Shown: in pieces, positions 17,692-26,131 of the stretch | Layout of the letters: every line of letters begins with the position of its first letter | How positions within the stretch are numbered: position 1 is the first letter of the stretch | Origin: Mucilaginibacter limnophilus | GTDB taxonomy: Bacteria; Bacteroidota; Bacteroidia; Sphingobacteriales; Sphingobacteriaceae | DNA length: 64,000 bases | Assembly: GCF_004005815.1 (NCBI RefSeq) | Contig: NZ_SACK01000004.1 | Coordinates: 124,001 to 188,000 of the forward strand | Reading direction: 5' to 3' | The notes under the pieces: model-generated | Seen by the model: only the letters and a program-made list of their open reading frames with translations | Told to the model about the DNA's origin: nothing | The model's database searches: none | Translations under genes and position numbers: made by a program

Positions 17692-17958
17692 ATGGGAAAG
17701 TTTGAAGTGCCTGATAAGGTGCTGTATGTGTGCACCGGCAGTAAATGCAGCAAACGCGGCGGGAAGGATACTTACAAGTTGGTGAAAAGCCTGACGAAAC
17801 ACACCAAAACTGATGTTGAACTTGAGGTGATACGCATTGAATGTACTGATCGTTGCGATTGGGCACCTGTATGTAACCTGCAGCCTGATAACATCTGGCT
17901 AAAAGAATACGGCAAAAAAGAAGTGCTGAAACTTTTGGAATCAGCACTTGATTTGTAA
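17692..17958 (+). CDS. thioredoxin-like 2Fe-2S ferredoxin
   Basis: 88 residues from ATG 17692. The sequence has YVCTGSKCSKRGG near residues 11-23 and IECTDRCDWAPVCNLQP around residues 52-68. The spacing C-x4-C ... C-x3-C-x5-C fits small thioredoxin-fold [2Fe-2S] ferredoxins of the Shethna/NuoE-C type, where four cysteines hold the cluster. Such proteins pass electrons; the partner is unknown. The next gene, ferritin, converges from the other strand with 17 bp between stops. Confidence 0.75.
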   Translation: MGKFEVPDKVLYVCTGSKCSKRGGKDTYKLVKSLTKHTKTDVELEVIRIECTDRCDWAPVCNLQPDNIWLKEYGKKEVLKLLESALDL

Positions 17959-17975
17959 GATTTTTTAAGCGGTTA

Positions 17976-18506
17976 TTACGCTTCGTTATCGTAATTAATT
18001 TTGCTAACGTGGCGGTCAATTTCCCATGCGCCGGTACCTTCAGTACCAATAACGTCAAACAGTTCGACAGCGCGGCGGGCTTTGTATTCTTCTTCACGTT
18101 GTTCTTTAAAGAACCAGTTAAGGAACTCAAGAGTTACGAAATCCTGCTCTTTGTAGCAGCGTGATGCAATAGCTTTGATTGACTCGGTTACGGCGATCTC
18201 CTGCTCTAAAGCATCTTCAAACACCTCACGGAACGAATTATATTCAATTTTGATGTTGTTCACGTCAGGCGAAATAGCGGTCCCCCCCATGTCTAACACA
18301 TATTTAAAAAATTTGAGTTGATGCTCACGCTCTTCTTCGGCTTGTTTGAAAAAGTAGTCGGCTGAGTTGTCATAACCATTACGGTCGCACCATGAAGCCA
18401 TGGCCAAATATATAGCTGAAGACTGTGCTTCTTTTCTGATCTGCTGATTTAAAATTGCCTCTATCTCGGTTGATAAAAGACTTTTTACTCGGATAATATC
18501 TTTCAT
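17976..18506 (-). CDS. ftnA: bacterial non-heme ferritin
   Basis: 176 residues, normal for bacterial ferritin H-type subunits that form a 24-mer iron store. The four-helix bundle shows the ferroxidase ligands in EAQSSAIYLAMASWCDRNG (Glu and Tyr of helix A), AEEEREHQLKFFKY (Glu-x2-His of helix B), and ALEQEIAVTESI and FFKEQREEEYKA in helices C and D. Iron is oxidised at this centre and stored as mineral. A -7 box lies about 32 bp upstream. No Fur-like site was recognised. Lies between the ferredoxin gene and a conserved hypothetical gene. Confidence 0.95.
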   Translation of the reverse strand: MKDIIRVKSLLSTEIEAILNQQIRKEAQSSAIYLAMASWCDRNGYDNSADYFFKQAEEEREHQLKFFKYVLDMGGTAISPDVNNIKIEYNSFREVFEDALEQEIAVTESIKAIASRCYKEQDFVTLEFLNWFFKEQREEEYKARRAVELFDVIGTEGTGAWEIDRHVSKINYDNEA

Positions 18507-18537
18507 GATCTGATAAGTTTAATCATTTATAACATTA

Positions 18538-18545
18538 CAAAAATA
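18538..18545 (-). promoter_or_regulatory. candidate -7 element for ferritin
   Basis: Minus-strand TATTTTTG matches TAnnTTTG, 31 bp before the ferritin ATG. Confidence 0.4.
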
Positions 18546-18602
18546 GTGCTATAAATGTTTAGACCACTAAATATTAACAATATGGAAACAATCTAAGTAC
18601 AG

Positions 18603-19019
18603 TTAAACGGCTGTACGATAAAGGCGATTGTAAATGATGTGATTAAGCTCCAACATAACAAAAGTACCTTGTAAAAGCTCTTTAAAAGCGATGATTTGCG
18701 GAAGGGTAAGTACGTAGGTGTCGTCGCATGCGCAAATAAAGATGATCTCCATATCCGGCGACTTGGCATCCATCAGGCGTTTTTCGATATCAACGCTGTT
18801 GATGGCTTTATTTAAACGAAGCAGGCAACGGTAATCAAAACGGGCAAGTTTACCGGCAAAGTCAATATACCAGCAGTTCTCGCTATCACACTGATAGATA
18901 GCGCCTTGCTTAGTGGTAAAAACTTCAATAAACTTTGGATTAACTACTGCTTCTTTAACCTGCATCTCTTGCTGACGTGTGGCAACAAAAATAGCACTAT
19001 TTAGATTAAATCCAAACAC
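18603..19019 (-). CDS. conserved hypothetical protein (DUF6686-like)
   Basis: 138 residues, cytoplasmic, no signal peptide. A second ATG at 18965 (MQVKEAVV) is possible, but the upstream residues GFNLNSAIFVATRQQ are plausible too. Visible features are CDSENCWYIDFAGKLARFDY in the middle, LRLNKAINSVDIEKRLM, and a hydrophobic C-terminal helix. The size and pattern resemble a small protein family widespread in Bacteroidota (DUF6686, from memory and not certain). The two cysteines in CDSENC could bind metal. Lies upstream of ferritin in the same direction with a 96-bp gap containing ferritin's own promoter candidate. No function is assigned. Confidence 0.65.
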   Translation of the reverse strand: MFGFNLNSAIFVATRQQEMQVKEAVVNPKFIEVFTTKQGAIYQCDSENCWYIDFAGKLARFDYRCLLRLNKAINSVDIEKRLMDAKSPDMEIIFICACDDTYVLTLPQIIAFKELLQGTFVMLELNHIIYNRLYRTAV

Positions 19020-19070
19020 TATTGAGAATTATTCTAAAGAAAGTTTTATTTGCTTGAATTATTCGCTTTA

Positions 19071-19151
19071 CGTCATCCCGAACTTGTTTCGGGATCTCTC
19101 AGGATGGAATTTACTTAGCAAATGAGATGCTCAAACAAGTTCAGCCTGACG
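19071..19151. repeat. 81-bp palindromic REP/MITE-like element
   Basis: The outer ends CGTCA and TGACG are complementary, and the two halves pair imperfectly along their length (shared GAACTTGTTT and ATCTC words). The left half is itself a hairpin: TCCCGAA (19076-19082) with TTCGGGA (19088-19094). A shorter relative lies at 24979-25003. Confidence 0.8.
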
Positions 19152-19171
19152 TGCACTTAGTTATACATATC

Positions 19172-20620
19172 TTACAGCCGCTTCACCTCAATGCCAAAAA
19201 CGTCATTCAACGCTTTTTTAGCCGACCAATATCCGCACATGCCATGCACTCCCCCGCCCGGAGGCGTTGATGATGAGCAGATGTATAAGCCCTTATCAGA
19301 TGTTTTATATGGCGACCACCGCAGTACCGGGCGTGTAAAAAGCTGAGCGATATCAATAATACCACCATTTATATCGCCGCCGATATAGTTGGGATTATGC
19401 TTCTGCATTTGCTCGGTGTTAAACGTATGGCGTGCAAGTATCCGCTCCTTAAATCCCGGCGCAAACCGTTCCACCTGGTTTTCGATAACGCCTGTCATGT
19501 TTTTTACCGAACCATTGGGCACATGGCAATATGCCCAGGCAGTGTGTTTGCCTTCAGGAGCGCGTGTGGGATCGGCAATGCTGGGTTGAGCCAGCAATAC
19601 GTAAGGTTTATCGGTATGCTTGCCGTTACCTGATGCTGCTTCAGATGCAGCGATCTCATCCAGTGTACCGCCCAAATGGACAGTGGCGGCTTTGCGGCAA
19701 TCTTCATTTTTAAACGGCACCGGGGCATCAAGCGCCCAGTCAATCTTAAATACCCCATCACCATACCGAAAGCGTTTAAGTTGCCATTTATATAGCGACG
19801 AAAACTTATGTCCGGCTATTTGAAGTAACTGTTTTGGGGTAACATCGAACAACACCGCATGTGCCGACGGCAGCTGTTGTAACGAAGTGACGTATGTTTT
19901 GGTTTCTATTTTTCCGCCTAATGAAGTAAAGTATGCAGCCAACGCGTTAGCCAGATTTTGGGAACCTCCTTTGGCAACAGGCCAGCCACCCAAATGCCCA
20001 TTGGCCATCAATACCAACGCAATGGCCGATGTGGTAAGATTACTTAACGGCTGTATAGAGTGTGCCGCCATGCCCGCGAACAACGCCCTGGCTTTTTCTG
20101 TTTTGAACCTCTTAGCAAGCACTGTGGCAGGTGGTATAGCCGCCAGTCCGAATGCAGCAAGTGCAAACGGCTTTTTTGGAAAATGCAGCGGACCAAGCAC
20201 ATCAGCCGCCAGGCCCGGCCAGTTTTGTACAAGCGGTTTCATCAGGCTGAGATAAGCCTGTTCATCGTGGCCAAGTAAGCGCGCTGTTTCTTCAACTGAA
20301 CGCTTTAATACACCTGCCGAACCATCGTCAAGCGGATGTGCAGCTTCTATATCCGAAAAAAGATATTCCAATCCGTACTGTTTAAGCGGTAATGTTCTAA
20401 AGAATGGCGAACCAACCCCTAACGGGTGTACCGCCGAACAGATATCATGCTTAAAACCCGGTAATGTAAGTTCAGACGTACGCGAACCGCCGCCAATGGT
20501 GTCTTTGCCTTCTACTATCAGCACTTGCAGGCCATGCTGCTGCATTAGTATACCTGCTGCAAGTCCGTTTGGCCCTGCACCTATTATTACGGCATCGTAA
20601 TCACGTTTGTCAAGCTTCAT
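19172..20620 (-). CDS. CrtI/phytoene-desaturase-like FAD-dependent oxidoreductase
   Basis: 482 residues from ATG 20620 (three codons inside the longest frame). The N-terminus DAVIIGAGPNGLAAGILMQQ is the FAD dinucleotide-binding fold, followed by VEGKDTIGGGSRTSEL, the second FAD-contact glycine run of CrtI-type enzymes. The C-terminus LYICSSSTPPGGGVHGMCGY is the matching FAD-binding end. These marks define the phytoene dehydrogenase/monoamine oxidase-like family. No other carotenoid genes (crtB, crtY) are nearby, so a role in carotenoids is not supported; many Bacteroidota carry such orphan homologues. Confidence 0.85.
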   Translation of the reverse strand: MKLDKRDYDAVIIGAGPNGLAAGILMQQHGLQVLIVEGKDTIGGGSRTSELTLPGFKHDICSAVHPLGVGSPFFRTLPLKQYGLEYLFSDIEAAHPLDDGSAGVLKRSVEETARLLGHDEQAYLSLMKPLVQNWPGLAADVLGPLHFPKKPFALAAFGLAAIPPATVLAKRFKTEKARALFAGMAAHSIQPLSNLTTSAIALVLMANGHLGGWPVAKGGSQNLANALAAYFTSLGGKIETKTYVTSLQQLPSAHAVLFDVTPKQLLQIAGHKFSSLYKWQLKRFRYGDGVFKIDWALDAPVPFKNEDCRKAATVHLGGTLDEIAASEAASGNGKHTDKPYVLLAQPSIADPTRAPEGKHTAWAYCHVPNGSVKNMTGVIENQVERFAPGFKERILARHTFNTEQMQKHNPNYIGGDINGGIIDIAQLFTRPVLRWSPYKTSDKGLYICSSSTPPGGGVHGMCGYWSAKKALNDVFGIEVKRL

Positions 20621-20667
20621 TAATAGCAAAGCTATAAAAGTAGATTTTGGTTTTTGAAGGAATGTGA

Positions 20668-22980
20668 TTATCCAATGTGTTTCCTGATCTTTATCACCAC
20701 ATATTTTGACGTAGGCGTATTGCTTCTTTCAGCAACACTGTTTATCGGCACCAGCACATTGGCTTCAGGGTAATAAGCTGCAGTATTTTTTTCCGGGATG
20801 TTATATGGAACTACCAGAAACAATCGCGCAACCCGCTCAACACCTCCATGATAATTAAACAGATCAACCTTATCACCGGCTTCTAAACCGGCTTGCGCCA
20901 TGTCGTTCACGTTCATAAAAATCACACGGCGCTCGTTATGTATGCCACGATAGCGATCTTCCATACCATAAATAGTGGTATTAAACTGGTCGTGACTGCG
21001 GATTGACATCAACACATACTCATCGGCAGCCAGTTTATTTTCAGGAAGTTTAGTTACGCTGAACGGCGCTTTGTTACGTGTTTTTTCGTTTTCAAAGCGT
21101 CCTTCGCGCGGGGCGTTGGGCAAATAGAAACCGGCGGGTTTACGCACACGTACATTGTAGTCCTCAAAACCTGGAATTACTTTTTCGATGACATTGCGCA
21201 CTTCGTCATAACTATTGGCGTATTTATCCCAGTTGACAACGGTACGGTTACCTAAAGTAGCCTTTGCCAGTTCACAAACTATTTGAGTTTCGTTAAGTAA
21301 TTCTTTTGATATCGGCTCCAACACGCCTTTTGATATTTGTACCACCCCCATTGAGTTTTCGCAGCTTATAAACTGCTCCTCGCCGTTAACCACATCTTTG
21401 TCGCTTCGCGACAGCGTAGGCAAAATAATTGACTCCTCACCCACTACCAAATGCGCCCTGTTAAGCTTGGTTGATACGTTTACGGTAAGTTTTGTTTTGC
21501 GTAAGGCATCAGCCGTGTAAGCAGTATCCGGCGTAGCCGACAGGAAGTTGCCACCCATTGAAAACATCACTTTCACCTTACCTTCGTGCATGGCGGTAAT
21601 GGTTTCTACAGTATCATAACCATGTTCGTGGGGTGGGTTAAAACCAAACACTTCCTGCAATTTATCAAGCTGTTTGGGGAAAGGTTTGTCGTAGATCAAC
21701 ATGGTGCGGTTACCCTGCACATTGCTATGCCCCCTAACCGGGCACAAGCCTGCGCCGGGTATGCCGATAGCCCCTTTTAGCAAAGCTAGATTTACTATTT
21801 CTTTTATAGTATCCACCCCATTAACATGCTGCGTAATGCCCATGGCCCAGCAAATGATGATCTTACGGGTATGCTTCAGCATGTTTGCCGCCTGCTCTAT
21901 CTGGCCCATGGGTATGCCTGCTTCCAGTGCAAGATCATTCACATCATATTGCCGGATATCGTTAATAAATTGATTGTAGCCGGTTGTTTTATCAGCAATA
22001 AAAGCATGATCGAACACCTTGCCCGGTTCTTGTTGTTCGGCATTATACAAAAGCAATTCAAGAGCTTTTAACAAGGCGATATCACCGTTTATTTTTACCT
22101 GCAGGTACAGGTCGGCCAGTTGGGTTGTTATGCCCAGAACGCCTTTTACATTCTGCGGATTTTTGAAACCCATCAGTCCGGCCTCGTGCAAGGGGTTTAT
22201 GGCAATAATCTTGCTGCCTTTATGCTTTGCTTTTTCAAGGGCGGTTAGCATACGGGGGTGATTGGTGCCCGGGTTTTGCCCCATGATAATGATCACATCC
22301 GTATCGTAAAAATCATTCAGGGTTACAGTACCTTTACCAATACCGATAGTATCGCCAAGGGCTACGCCCGAAGACTCGTGGCACATGTTCGAGCAATCGG
22401 GCATGTTATTCGTGCCATACTCGCGCACAAACAACTGGTACATAAACGAGGCTTCGTTGCTGGTACGACCCGAAGTGTAAAATGCCGCTTCATCCGGCGA
22501 AGCTAAAGCATTTAAATGACCGGCGATTTTTTTAAACGCATCGCCCCAGGTAATAGGCCGATAATGCGTACCGCCTTTTGGCAGATAAACCGGCTGTGCA
22601 ATGCGTCCTTTTTTGCCTATTTCGTAATCGTTCAGCTTAGCAAGATCAGCTACCGAATTTGCCGCAAAGAACTCGGCAGTAAGCTTCTTTGTGGTTGCTT
22701 CCTCAGCCAGCGCCTTGGCGCCGTTCTCGCAGTATTCGGCTATAGGTGAGCGGTCGTCATCCGGGTCGGGCCAGGCACAGCTTGAACAGTCAAAACCGCC
22801 CTTTTGGTTCATTTTGAACAAGGCTTTCAGTCCGCGTATGGGTCCGGTCTCATGCAGCACATCGTCCATAGCGGCGGTGACCGCGCGCATGCCTGCCGCC
22901 CATGTTTTAGGTTCTGTAACACGCAGATCATGCAGTTCTTCAGGATTTTCTTCGGCCGGGTGTTTTACCTGTTCGCGCAT
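20668..22980 (-). CDS. YdeP-type molybdopterin oxidoreductase (FdhF family)
   Basis: 770 residues, cytoplasmic, related to the catalytic subunit of formate dehydrogenase H. The family label comes from GGFDCSSCAWPDPDDDR near residue 62, found in YdeP-like proteins in place of the usual 4Fe-4S four-cysteine motif; a full iron-sulfur site is not seen. Later segments include SGRTSNEASFMYQLF, NMCHESSGVALGDTIG, NPGTNHPRML and a C-terminal domain with SIRSHDQFNTTIYG and NERRVIFMN, the molybdopterin-dinucleotide-binding parts. The substrate is not known; in E. coli YdeP is linked to acid resistance. It is the only molybdoenzyme seen in the window, and it sits with fdhD in one operon. Confidence 0.88.
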   Translation of the reverse strand: MREQVKHPAEENPEELHDLRVTEPKTWAAGMRAVTAAMDDVLHETGPIRGLKALFKMNQKGGFDCSSCAWPDPDDDRSPIAEYCENGAKALAEEATTKKLTAEFFAANSVADLAKLNDYEIGKKGRIAQPVYLPKGGTHYRPITWGDAFKKIAGHLNALASPDEAAFYTSGRTSNEASFMYQLFVREYGTNNMPDCSNMCHESSGVALGDTIGIGKGTVTLNDFYDTDVIIIMGQNPGTNHPRMLTALEKAKHKGSKIIAINPLHEAGLMGFKNPQNVKGVLGITTQLADLYLQVKINGDIALLKALELLLYNAEQQEPGKVFDHAFIADKTTGYNQFINDIRQYDVNDLALEAGIPMGQIEQAANMLKHTRKIIICWAMGITQHVNGVDTIKEIVNLALLKGAIGIPGAGLCPVRGHSNVQGNRTMLIYDKPFPKQLDKLQEVFGFNPPHEHGYDTVETITAMHEGKVKVMFSMGGNFLSATPDTAYTADALRKTKLTVNVSTKLNRAHLVVGEESIILPTLSRSDKDVVNGEEQFISCENSMGVVQISKGVLEPISKELLNETQIVCELAKATLGNRTVVNWDKYANSYDEVRNVIEKVIPGFEDYNVRVRKPAGFYLPNAPREGRFENEKTRNKAPFSVTKLPENKLAADEYVLMSIRSHDQFNTTIYGMEDRYRGIHNERRVIFMNVNDMAQAGLEAGDKVDLFNYHGGVERVARLFLVVPYNIPEKNTAAYYPEANVLVPINSVAERSNTPTSKYVVIKIRKHIG

Positions 22981-22981
22981 A

Positions 22982-23332
22982 TTATTTCTTAGCTAAAGGG
23001 TTGGGGAAATTATCGCTTTGATCTTCAGCCACGTCATCAAGGCACATAAAATCTTTCTCGATAAGCAGTTGCAGATCGCCGCAGGTATTGTTAAAACCCA
23101 CTTTTTCTGTATCCACCCACTCGTTTTTCATATCGACAGGCATATACATCGTGATCACGTTATCTTTATAAGTGGCTGATAAAGCATCGTCATTGTTTTG
23201 CTGCAGAATATATTTAAGCGGCTGCCCCGCAAAATTGATGGTTTCTTCCACCCTGCCTTCGGCAGCAAAGCGCTCAACATCGGTTTTAGAAAGCCTGTAG
23301 CGTATAGCGTTCCCTTTAATGCGCAGTTTCAT
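22982..23332 (-). CDS. small conserved protein between fdhD and the YdeP-like gene (DUF7009-like)
   Basis: 116 residues. Starts MKLRIKGNAIRYRLSKTDVERF and contains INFAGQPLKYILQQ, ITMYMP and FNNTCGDLQLLIEKDFMCLD with two cysteines in its C-terminal third. No signal peptide. It overlaps the fdhD stop by 17 bp and is 1 bp before the YdeP-like gene, so all three are translationally linked. This points to a role with that oxidoreductase, perhaps in maturation, but that is inference. The DUF number is given from memory. Confidence 0.7.
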   Translation of the reverse strand: MKLRIKGNAIRYRLSKTDVERFAAEGRVEETINFAGQPLKYILQQNNDDALSATYKDNVITMYMPVDMKNEWVDTEKVGFNNTCGDLQLLIEKDFMCLDDVAEDQSDNFPNPLAKK

Positions 23333-24179
23333 AATCAGTAATTAGTACGCGGTGTGCCGCGCTATATATATTAAAACGCTTATCGCGTAAAAAACCTATC
23401 AGGGTGATGTTAAACTCTTGGGCAAGTTGTACTGCCAGACTTGAAGGCGCCCCAACAGCCGCAATGATATTAATACCTGCCATAACAGCCTTTTGCACCA
23501 GTTCAAAACTGGCGCGGCCGCTGAGTAACAATATTTTATTAGTTAAGGGCAGCCAGCCATTTTGCAACGAGGCGCCAATCAGTTTATCAAGCGCGTTATG
23601 TCGCCCAACATCCTCGCGAAGCAATAGCAGTTTACCTTCGGCATCAAATAAAGCCGAGGCATGCAATCCGCCGGTATCAGCAAAAACCGCCTGGTGCTGC
23701 CTTAAGATATCGGGTAGGCCGTATAGTGAGTTTGAATGGATAGCGTTGTTATCATCTGTTTGATGATCCTGTGTTACGGTATATATAGCGTTGATCGACC
23801 CTTTTCCACAAACGCCGCAACTTGATGTGGTGTAAAAGTTGCGTTCGGTATTTTGAAGATGCGGCGTCACATCTTCTCTAAGGCTTACCTGTATCACATT
23901 CTCCTTATTTTCGGTACAGGCAATAAAGCAGTGATTAGCCGACAAAATATCTTCCTTATCTTTAATAATCCCTTCGGTGAACAAAAAACCTATTGCAAGT
24001 TCGGTGTCATTACCGGGGGTGCGCATGGTAACGGAGATGTTTTGTACTATGCGGCTCTCAGCCGGGCCGTGTTCAAGGCGTATCTCAAGGGGTTCCTCAA
24101 TGGCCAGCGCGTCAAAAGTGCCGTCAGCACTATCATTGTGCACTTTGGTAACGGGCATACTGGCAACTGACTTCGACAT
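23316..24179 (-). CDS. fdhD: formate dehydrogenase accessory sulfurtransferase FdhD
   Basis: 287 residues. FdhD hands sulfur from IscS to the molybdenum cofactor and is required for formate-dehydrogenase-type enzymes. The redox motif is SSCGVCGKGSI (residues about 118-128), the CxxC loop typical of the family. Other marks are AIGFLFTEGII near residue 60, TGGLHASALFD near residue 170, and VGRHNALDKLIG with the conserved cofactor-binding run near 190. First gene of the minus-strand operon fdhD-DUF-ydeP. The gap before the diverging moaD is 117 bp and holds a -7 candidate at 24276-24283. Confidence 0.95.
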   Translation of the reverse strand: MSKSVASMPVTKVHNDSADGTFDALAIEEPLEIRLEHGPAESRIVQNISVTMRTPGNDTELAIGFLFTEGIIKDKEDILSANHCFIACTENKENVIQVSLREDVTPHLQNTERNFYTTSSCGVCGKGSINAIYTVTQDHQTDDNNAIHSNSLYGLPDILRQHQAVFADTGGLHASALFDAEGKLLLLREDVGRHNALDKLIGASLQNGWLPLTNKILLLSGRASFELVQKAVMAGINIIAAVGAPSSLAVQLAQEFNITLIGFLRDKRFNIYSAAHRVLITDYETAH

Positions 24180-24275
24180 AGTGTTAACTACAATTGGTTA
24201 TTGCGATTGTTTATTTGAAAAAAGCGCCGCAGGTTGTACAAATGTGCCATTGGTTATTGCATATTTGCATATGCC

Positions 24276-24283
24276 CAAATGTA
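24276..24283 (-). promoter_or_regulatory. candidate -7 element for the fdhD operon
   Basis: Minus-strand TACATTTG fits TAnnTTTG; it would give a leader of about 90 nt before the fdhD ATG. No Bacteroidota box was clear for moaD on the other strand. Confidence 0.35.
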
Positions 24284-24296
24284 AAAAATTATATGT

Positions 24297-24539
24297 ATGA
24301 ACATAAATATTTTGGCCTTTGGTATTGCTAAGGATATTTTTGGGAGCCCTGTAATTGAACTTGAGCTAACCAATAATGCAACGGTATCAAACATCAAATA
24401 CTTGCTTGAGCAGCGTTACCCACGGCTAAAACAGCTATCATCATACATGATAGCTGTAAACAATGAGTATGCCTTGCCTGAAGATACAATTCACCATCAT
24501 GATGAAGTGGCTGTAATCCCACCTGTAAGCGGCGGATAA
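24297..24539 (+). CDS. moaD: molybdopterin synthase sulfur-carrier subunit MoaD
   Basis: 80 residues, beta-grasp fold. The C-terminus ends PPVSGG; the last glycine is adenylylated by MoeB and then carries the thiocarboxylate sulfur for molybdopterin. AVNNEYALPED and DEVAVIPPVSGG match the family. It pairs with MoaE, whose gene starts 3 bp downstream. It is split from the minus-strand moeB-moaC group and diverges from fdhD. Confidence 0.93.
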   Translation: MNINILAFGIAKDIFGSPVIELELTNNATVSNIKYLLEQRYPRLKQLSSYMIAVNNEYALPEDTIHHHDEVAVIPPVSGG

Positions 24540-24542
24540 ATA

Positions 24543-24962
24543 ATGAATACAGAGATAAAAATCTTAGATACCCCGCTTGATGTTGCCGGATGCATTGATT
24601 GGGTAATGTCGCCTGATGCTGGGGGAATTGATGTGTTTGTTGGCACCGTACGCAATGCAACAAAAGGCAAACCGGTTGTACGGCTTGAATTTGAAGCTTA
24701 TGAACCTATGGCCATAAAGGAACTCGAAAAGATAACACAGCAGTCCTTTGCCAAATGGCCATTGATAAGAGTATTGGTACATCACCGGATAGGCATTTTG
24801 TCCGTTGGCGAAGTACCTGTTGTAATTGCTGTATCTGCCGCGCATCGTGATGCCGCTTTTGACGCCTGCCGGTATATCATCGACACGCTAAAGCAAACAG
24901 TACCCATATGGAAGAAAGAGATTTTTGAAGATGGCGAGGTTTGGGTAGCGGCACATCCGTAG
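24543..24962 (+). CDS. moaE: molybdopterin synthase catalytic subunit MoaE
   Basis: 139 residues. MoaE makes molybdopterin from cyclic pyranopterin monophosphate using sulfur from MoaD. GGIDVFVGTVRNATKGKPV near residue 28 is the family motif; LEFEAYEPMA, VHHRIGILSVGE and AHRDAAFDACRYIIDTLKQ follow, with the active-site lysine region in VPIWKKEIF near residue 120. Co-transcribed with moaD. A short palindrome follows its end. Confidence 0.95.
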   Translation: MNTEIKILDTPLDVAGCIDWVMSPDAGGIDVFVGTVRNATKGKPVVRLEFEAYEPMAIKELEKITQQSFAKWPLIRVLVHHRIGILSVGEVPVVIAVSAAHRDAAFDACRYIIDTLKQTVPIWKKEIFEDGEVWVAAHP

Positions 24963-24978
24963 ATGGATTTATAAAAAA

Positions 24979-25003
24979 GTCATGCTGAACATGCTTCAGC
25001 ATC
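24979..25003. repeat. short hairpin related to the 19071 repeat
   Basis: ATGCTGAA (24982-24989) pairs with TTCAGCAT (24995-25002). With flanking GTC and CTC words it looks like half of the 81-bp element at 19071-19151. It may also end the moaDE transcript, though no T run follows. Confidence 0.55.
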
Positions 25004-25084
25004 TCTCATGTTAAAGAAAATTTAGCCTTAGATATCTGGAAACAAGTTTGGATGAGGTTTGTAAAGTGCCTGTGGCTTGTGAAT

Positions 25085-26131
25085 TTAGAATGCCTGCGCT
25101 CCACCTTCCAACGAAAACACTTCGGCATTTGGATATGTTCCTTTAAACATCCTTGCCGCCTGTGCGCTACGCTTACCTGATGCACAGTAGAATACTGTTA
25201 TTTTTTGGGGATCGAGATCAGACAAGTATCTTTCCAGTTCCTGCAGCGGTATATGCTCACCACCGATATGATATGCATCGCGCTCCTGTTGTGTGCGGAC
25301 ATCAATCAACTGAACATCGCCTCTTTGCAATTGTTCTTTTAATTCTTCCGCAGAAATAACGTTTATTTCGGTGATGGCTGTCGGCAGCGAAGTGATATTT
25401 GTCTTAGTTACCGGGCCTATCCTAACAACGCGGCTTTGCATGGTTTGCGCGTCAAAAAGCAGCACTTTACCTGCAAGCACTTCACCGGTTTGCGTAATGT
25501 ATTTTATAGCTTCATTAGCCTGCATGCAGCCTATTATACCTGCAAGTGTGGGTATAACTCCACCGGTGGCACAATCAGGTATTTGCGAGGCATTAACGTT
25601 GGGGAACAGGTCGCGGTAGTTGGGTGAAATTCCGTCTTTAACCGATATATTCCAAACGGCAACCTGACCTTCGTATTGATATATTGCACCGTAAACCAAG
25701 GGTTTTCGGCTTAAAACGGCAGCATCATTAAGCAGGTAGCGGGTTTCAAAATTATCACTGCAATCAATGATAATATCATAAGTAGCTGTAATATCCATCA
25801 CATTCTCATGAGTGATCCTTTCCTGATGAGGAACCAGTATGATACCTGGATTCTGCATTTGTAATTTTTCGCAAGCTATTCTTGCTTTTGGTTTTCCAAC
25901 CTCCTCAGTTCCGTACAACACCTGCCTATGAAGGTTACTCACCGATACCGCATCAAAATCGGCTATGCCTAAAGTACCTATACCTGCCGCCGCAAGATAC
26001 TGCGCTGCCGGACAACCAAGTCCCCCAGCGCCTACTATCAATACTTTCGACTGCTGCAAACGCTGCTGCGCCTCTTCTCCGAAACCCGGCAAAGCTATTT
26101 GACAACTGTATCGCAGTAGTTCCCGGTTCAT
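25085..26131 (-). CDS. moeB: MoeB-like MoaD-adenylyltransferase fused to rhodanese
   Basis: 348 residues. The N-terminal 230 or so are an E1-like ThiF/MoeB domain: LIVGAGGLGCPAAQYLAAAG binds ATP, DFDAVSVSNLHRQVL follows, and IPDCATGGVIPT carries the possible catalytic cysteine. The C-terminal 100 residues are a rhodanese domain with loop FYCASGKRSAQAA (active-site Cys). This is the MOCS3/MoeZ architecture, which both activates and sulfurates MoaD. The zinc cysteines of classical MoeB are missing: NYRDLFP replaces CYRCLFP and no second CxxC is seen. Its start overlaps the mobA stop by 4 bp. Confidence 0.9.
   Translation of the reverse strand: MNRELLRYSCQIALPGFGEEAQQRLQQSKVLIVGAGGLGCPAAQYLAAAGIGTLGIADFDAVSVSNLHRQVLYGTEEVGKPKARIACEKLQMQNPGIILVPHQERITHENVMDITATYDIIIDCSDNFETRYLLNDAAVLSRKPLVYGAIYQYEGQVAVWNISVKDGISPNYRDLFPNVNASQIPDCATGGVIPTLAGIIGCMQANEAIKYITQTGEVLAGKVLLFDAQTMQSRVVRIGPVTKTNITSLPTAITEINVISAEELKEQLQRGDVQLIDVRTQQERDAYHIGGEHIPLQELERYLSDLDPQKITVFYCASGKRSAQAARMFKGTYPNAEVFSLEGGAQAF

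Noticed and set aside
19887..20255. 122-codon frame on the plus strand inside the CrtI-like gene
   Set aside because: Antisense shadow of a clear FAD enzyme gene, low-complexity composition, no family motif.
19172..20620. Carotenoid biosynthesis gene crtI
   Set aside because: The family match is general; no crtB, crtY or crtZ gene is nearby, so a specific carotenoid role is not supported.
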